A stretch of 21,189 nt of DNA from Cyclostephanos tholiformis (taxonomy: Eukaryota; Bacillariophyta; Thalassiosirophyceae; Thalassiosirales; Thalassiosiraceae), in contig JALLPB010000175.1 in assembly GCA_036939975.1 (NCBI GenBank), positions 1 to 21,189 of the forward strand, in the 5' to 3' direction. The notes under the pieces are model-generated. The model saw nothing but the letters and a program-made list of their open reading frames with translations. It was not told the DNA's origin and did not search any database. Position 1 is the first letter of the stretch; each line of letters begins with the position of its first letter. Below are positions 18,338 to 21,189 of the stretch, piece after piece. Made by a program: the position numbers and the translations under genes.

Positions 18338-19140
18338 CGTATTCTAGAGATATGAAAGTATTAATGGTAGTACCTACTTTCTTCTCTCTGATGATCTGGC
18401 CCTCGAACAGCAAATCCTTGTCTGTCCGTCACTCCATACTGCGAACTGTGGCGCCCTTAACTGAATTAAACTAAAAGTATTGTATCATTGGTTCGGAGGG
18501 TGGTAGCTCTCAAAAATGGTCGTCGTCAAGGGATCTCCTGTATGAAAGTCAATCATGGTCTGTAGTTTTACATGACAAGTTGGTCAAAAGTTGGTCAACA
18601 TGTTTAGAGGGTCAATATGGCAGCAGCCAAGTTCATGATCAGGTCATGTTTTTCATCATGATACATTTGACGTAGAAATCGATATTCATCGATGAAAAAA
18701 TGCGGTAGTTCCATCCACCACAGCCACAAAACTTATTTCTGACACAACAACATCATAGACTTGTTTGATGATGTCATGTTCAGGCTTCTAATTCCTGTTC
18801 ATCACAAAAGACAGTGCGCCGTGTGCACTCCATCCAAACATCATGGATGATGCTGTTGTGGCTTAGTTTTGTCCAATTCCTCCAATTGGCCATCAAAGAG
18901 CACAAGAAATGGCTACATGACAAATTTTTTACAATGAAAATGATGATGTTGTCAATAATGACAAAGGACCATGGTGAAGGCGAAGAGTACACTGTACATT
19001 GGCAACAACGAAGGCACCTGTATAGAAAACAAGAAGGATGGATATTGTGGCAGTGTAATTGACAATGAAATTAATATAAAGATGGAGATAACAACAACAG
19101 AAATTATAATAAACACAATGGAATTGGTGGGATATGATGG
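18338..19140. other. AT-rich intergenic region upstream of RBM42
   Basis: Holds the RBM42 promoter next to 18338, with no clear TATA box. It contains scattered near-repeats such as AGTTGGTCAA twice near 18578-18600 and CATGAT/GATGATG words. Short open frames (for example about 18814-19062, +) have no recognised domain. Confidence 0.45.
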
Positions 19141-19600
19141 AATTGGCGGGACAAAGACAAATTGACAACGATGACAAAATGATGACAGGAGGAGGGTCAC
19201 AATGGGCAGTCATTTGCAGTAAGGATGCTAGCGAATTCTTTGGCTATCATACAAGGCACCAATCAACTGTTGGTGGCAGCAGTTGAGAGAGGAGGAGACA
19301 ACCACCAATTAGGTTAAAGATGATGATATCTATTGGCGGGGAGAATTATGGATCACAATGCTGAGATGATTATGGGGGTCATGATGGGCAGAAAGCAGCT
19401 GGCAGAATGCTGGCAACCGCTGTGCCTCCAATTTGAGGTAGCAATTCTCAACTGTTGGAAGCAGTTGTGGGAGGAGGAGACTAAGATGACAGCAAATGCA
19501 TGAAGATGATGGCATCAGCATTGAGAGTTGAATCAACAACGATGAAATGGATGCTGGTGAACACTGTGCCTCCCATCCAAGGAAACAAGAAAGAGATGAG
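19141..19600 (+). repeat. Degenerate ~185-bp tandem repeat, two copies and a partial third
   Basis: Ordered blocks recur at similar spacing: ATTGGCGGG (about 19143 and 19332), GGGTCA..ATGGGCAG (19194 and 19376), CAACTGTTGG..GCAGTTG..GAGGAGGAGAC (19264 and 19449), plus GATGCTGG..CTGTGCCTCC near 19413 and again near 19552. Offsets of 182-189 bp indicate an old tandem duplication. No coding function recognised. Confidence 0.6.
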
Positions 19601-20509
19601 TTTGAATGGGGATAACACAGGAGGGGCCACGGCTAAGCCAAAGCAATTTTGTGGAAACTTTTATGCTCCACAAAACTGAGCAGAAAGAGGACCACAGCCT
19701 ATTCCACAAGCATCCTGGGAGGAAGACTGTCATGTTAAGGGCCTGATCAGAGGATGGATTGAGCTGGGGCATTTCAATACTTTCTTTTGGGAGTCCTCAC
19801 AAGACCAAAAAATCCTTCTGGCAAATTAAATGTGTTCTACAGTAACAATTTAATGTAACTAGCGTAGTTTTATTGTATCTAATGCTCAGCAACATACCAG
19901 TTATATTTAATTTTGTTTGTTTAGAATGTATTTAATAGGTATTACTAAAATAACAATTCTATATGTAATTCAACAAGCATTACCTAATCATAAAATATCA
20001 TTACTACAATGATAATTTTTTTAACAGTTTATTGTTTTGAATTGCAATTATTTATCTGAATCAATTAATATTCATTACTATAATTATATTTTCAGTTTTT
20101 TACCATATTTTCCATAATTTCCAGATAAGTTTTATTTTGAATTTTCCATGGTGGGGCTGATTCCTTTGCTAAAATATCTTTTTAGATATTTGAAGTACGC
20201 CGGTAAGTTCACCTCATTTTCACCGCTGACCCAATTTGTCACTGCCGCCTATGCCGCCAATGCATCCAATCCTTTTGAATTCATCCCCGCCACAACTTTG
20301 GATAGCGGTATCGACAACTACAATTCCTCCTCCTCCTCCTCCTCCTTTGCAATGACGACGATGACGGTGACAACAATGAGCATGGAAATAACAACGATGA
20401 CGGCTGGAGCAATGACCATCGAGTTGAGAGGGAACGGAAAGGACGATAGTGTTCACTACCCTCCCTCGATTCACAGTAGTGTGTCTTTGGGGTCTAGCTG
20501 CCGCGCTGA
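19601..20509. other. AT-rich intergenic region with a TCC microsatellite
   Basis: 19800-20140 is extremely A/T-rich with no open frames. Toward 20150-20500 the composition changes, with a (TCC) run at 20325-20346. A 138-codon plus-strand frame there is low-complexity and runs antisense into the transposase-like remnant, so I do not call it a gene. Confidence 0.45.
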
Positions 20510-21115
20510 TCCTGTCTCACTTGAAAATCATCAGAATAGGTTTCCCTTCCTCTACTTTGCCTGACACTTTGTCCCATCTTTAATTCCATTTTGAATTGAT
20601 CCCCGTGGAAAGTCGCACTCACTCTGTCATTTGATGATCATGTACATTCTGAGATGTTGCCAATCTATGTCATCACGATCGTTTCCTGATCCAATTTGAT
20701 CGTGTAGAGATTCAAATATATATTTTATGAGACCGTTTCCAGATGCGTGTAATAATTCCGGTGACATAAGAAGGTTTGGACCATGTTCATTGTAAGATAA
20801 AGGAAGATACTTCGAGATAAGTGCATTCTTGATGTCATGTCGTGACATTGACTTCAGTAGAGTGATGCCTTCATTATAATTGTTTCTCTTGATTTGCCTT
20901 GCTTCGCTCATTTCTTCAATAGTAAAATTAACACACAAAGGATTAGGATTACTTAATTCTTCAAAGGTGCAATGACAATCGCGATATGGTCAACAGATCT
21001 GTCTCCTATTACCAGGATAATGACCTAGCCATTTGTTGAATCCCTCAGTGTGCATTAAGCCCTTTTTCCCCGACCAGAGATGCAGCACGACAGGTAGGAA
21101 TGTGCAAATCTGAGT
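20510..21115 (-). pseudogene. Transposase-like protein remnant with internal stops
   Basis: Reading minus from 21115, one frame gives a continuous protein-like sequence: GLMHTEGFNKWLGHYPGNRR, a stop (TGA, 20992-20990), PYRDCHCTFEELSNPNPLC, EMSEARQIKRNN, LKSMSRHDIKNALISKYLPL, HGPNLLMSPELLHASGNGLI, KYIFESLHDQIG, RMYMIIK, a stop (TGA, 20629-20627), QSECDFPRGSIQNG, DGTKCQ, then a third stop (TAG) and RKGNLF. The PELLH..G.GLI.Y.FESL block after HGPN resembles the DDE-transposase-like proteins repeated in protist and algal genomes; the exact family is not certain. A good acceptor site (CCTTTTTTTAG) sits at its upstream edge (21126-21116), so more exon may lie outside the window. Three or more stops make it a pseudogene. 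Confidence 0.6.
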
Positions 21116-21189
21116 CTAAAAAAAGGTTGAAAAATGGCTGTGGATCGAAAGTGGTAGAGTTTAGCTTAAATGAAAATTATGAGCATTAG

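Noticed and set aside
20148..20564. 138-codon plus-strand open frame starting MVGLIPLLKYLF
   Set aside because: Its 3' half is antisense to the transposase-like remnant and its middle is poly-Ser and Met/Thr from microsatellites; no domain seen.

Overview
This is a nuclear fragment of a eukaryote, most likely a centric diatom or a close stramenopile relative. That assignment is an inference, not a search result. It rests on GT-AG introns in two genes, long acidic and low-complexity N-termini built from GAC/GCC/TCG runs, Sir2, RBM42 and zinc-finger UBP proteins, a gene-dense GC-richer core between AT-rich gene-poor flanks, and several decayed mobile elements. No bacterial signals, tRNA, rRNA or CRISPR were seen.

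Layout. 1-2372 is AT-rich and holds no gene I can support. 2373-4326 (-) is a two-exon SET-domain methyltransferase with a signal peptide and a C-terminal -PDEL. Just upstream of it, 4392-4704 is a 313-bp MITE-like element with perfect 19-bp terminal inverted repeats and a TA duplication. 5118-5585 (+) is a small RRM protein whose beta2-beta3 loop has been copied five times in tandem. 5915-7873 (-) is an S28-family (Pro-X carboxypeptidase-like) serine peptidase. It is divergent from 8179-9410 (+), a UBA plus ZnF-UBP ubiquitin-binding protein interrupted by one apparent frameshift. 9653-10465 (-) is a MOSC-domain protein with a C-terminal membrane anchor.

10797-14150 is a graveyard. It contains a 5'-truncated trypsin-like protease with the Ser but not the His/Asp motifs, a decayed RRM fragment related in its N-terminus to the gene at 5118, a ~970-bp inverted-repeat element full of simple repeats, and minus-strand coding remnants on both sides of that element. 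14187-16029 (+) is a two-exon Sir2 deacylase. An 89-bp foldback lies just 3' of it. 17474-18337 (-) is RBM42. The right flank (18338-21189) is AT-rich, with a degenerate ~185-bp tandem repeat and, at the very end on the minus strand, a transposase-like pseudogene cut by several stops.

Functionally the intact genes do not form one pathway. They are a typical set of housekeeping genes: RNA binding (two RRM proteins), protein modification (SET, sirtuin, ubiquitin binding), proteolysis and molybdenum-cofactor-linked chemistry. The most unusual signals are the RRM loop expansion, the secretory SET protein, the sirtuin with an altered substrate loop, and the layered mobile-element remnants.
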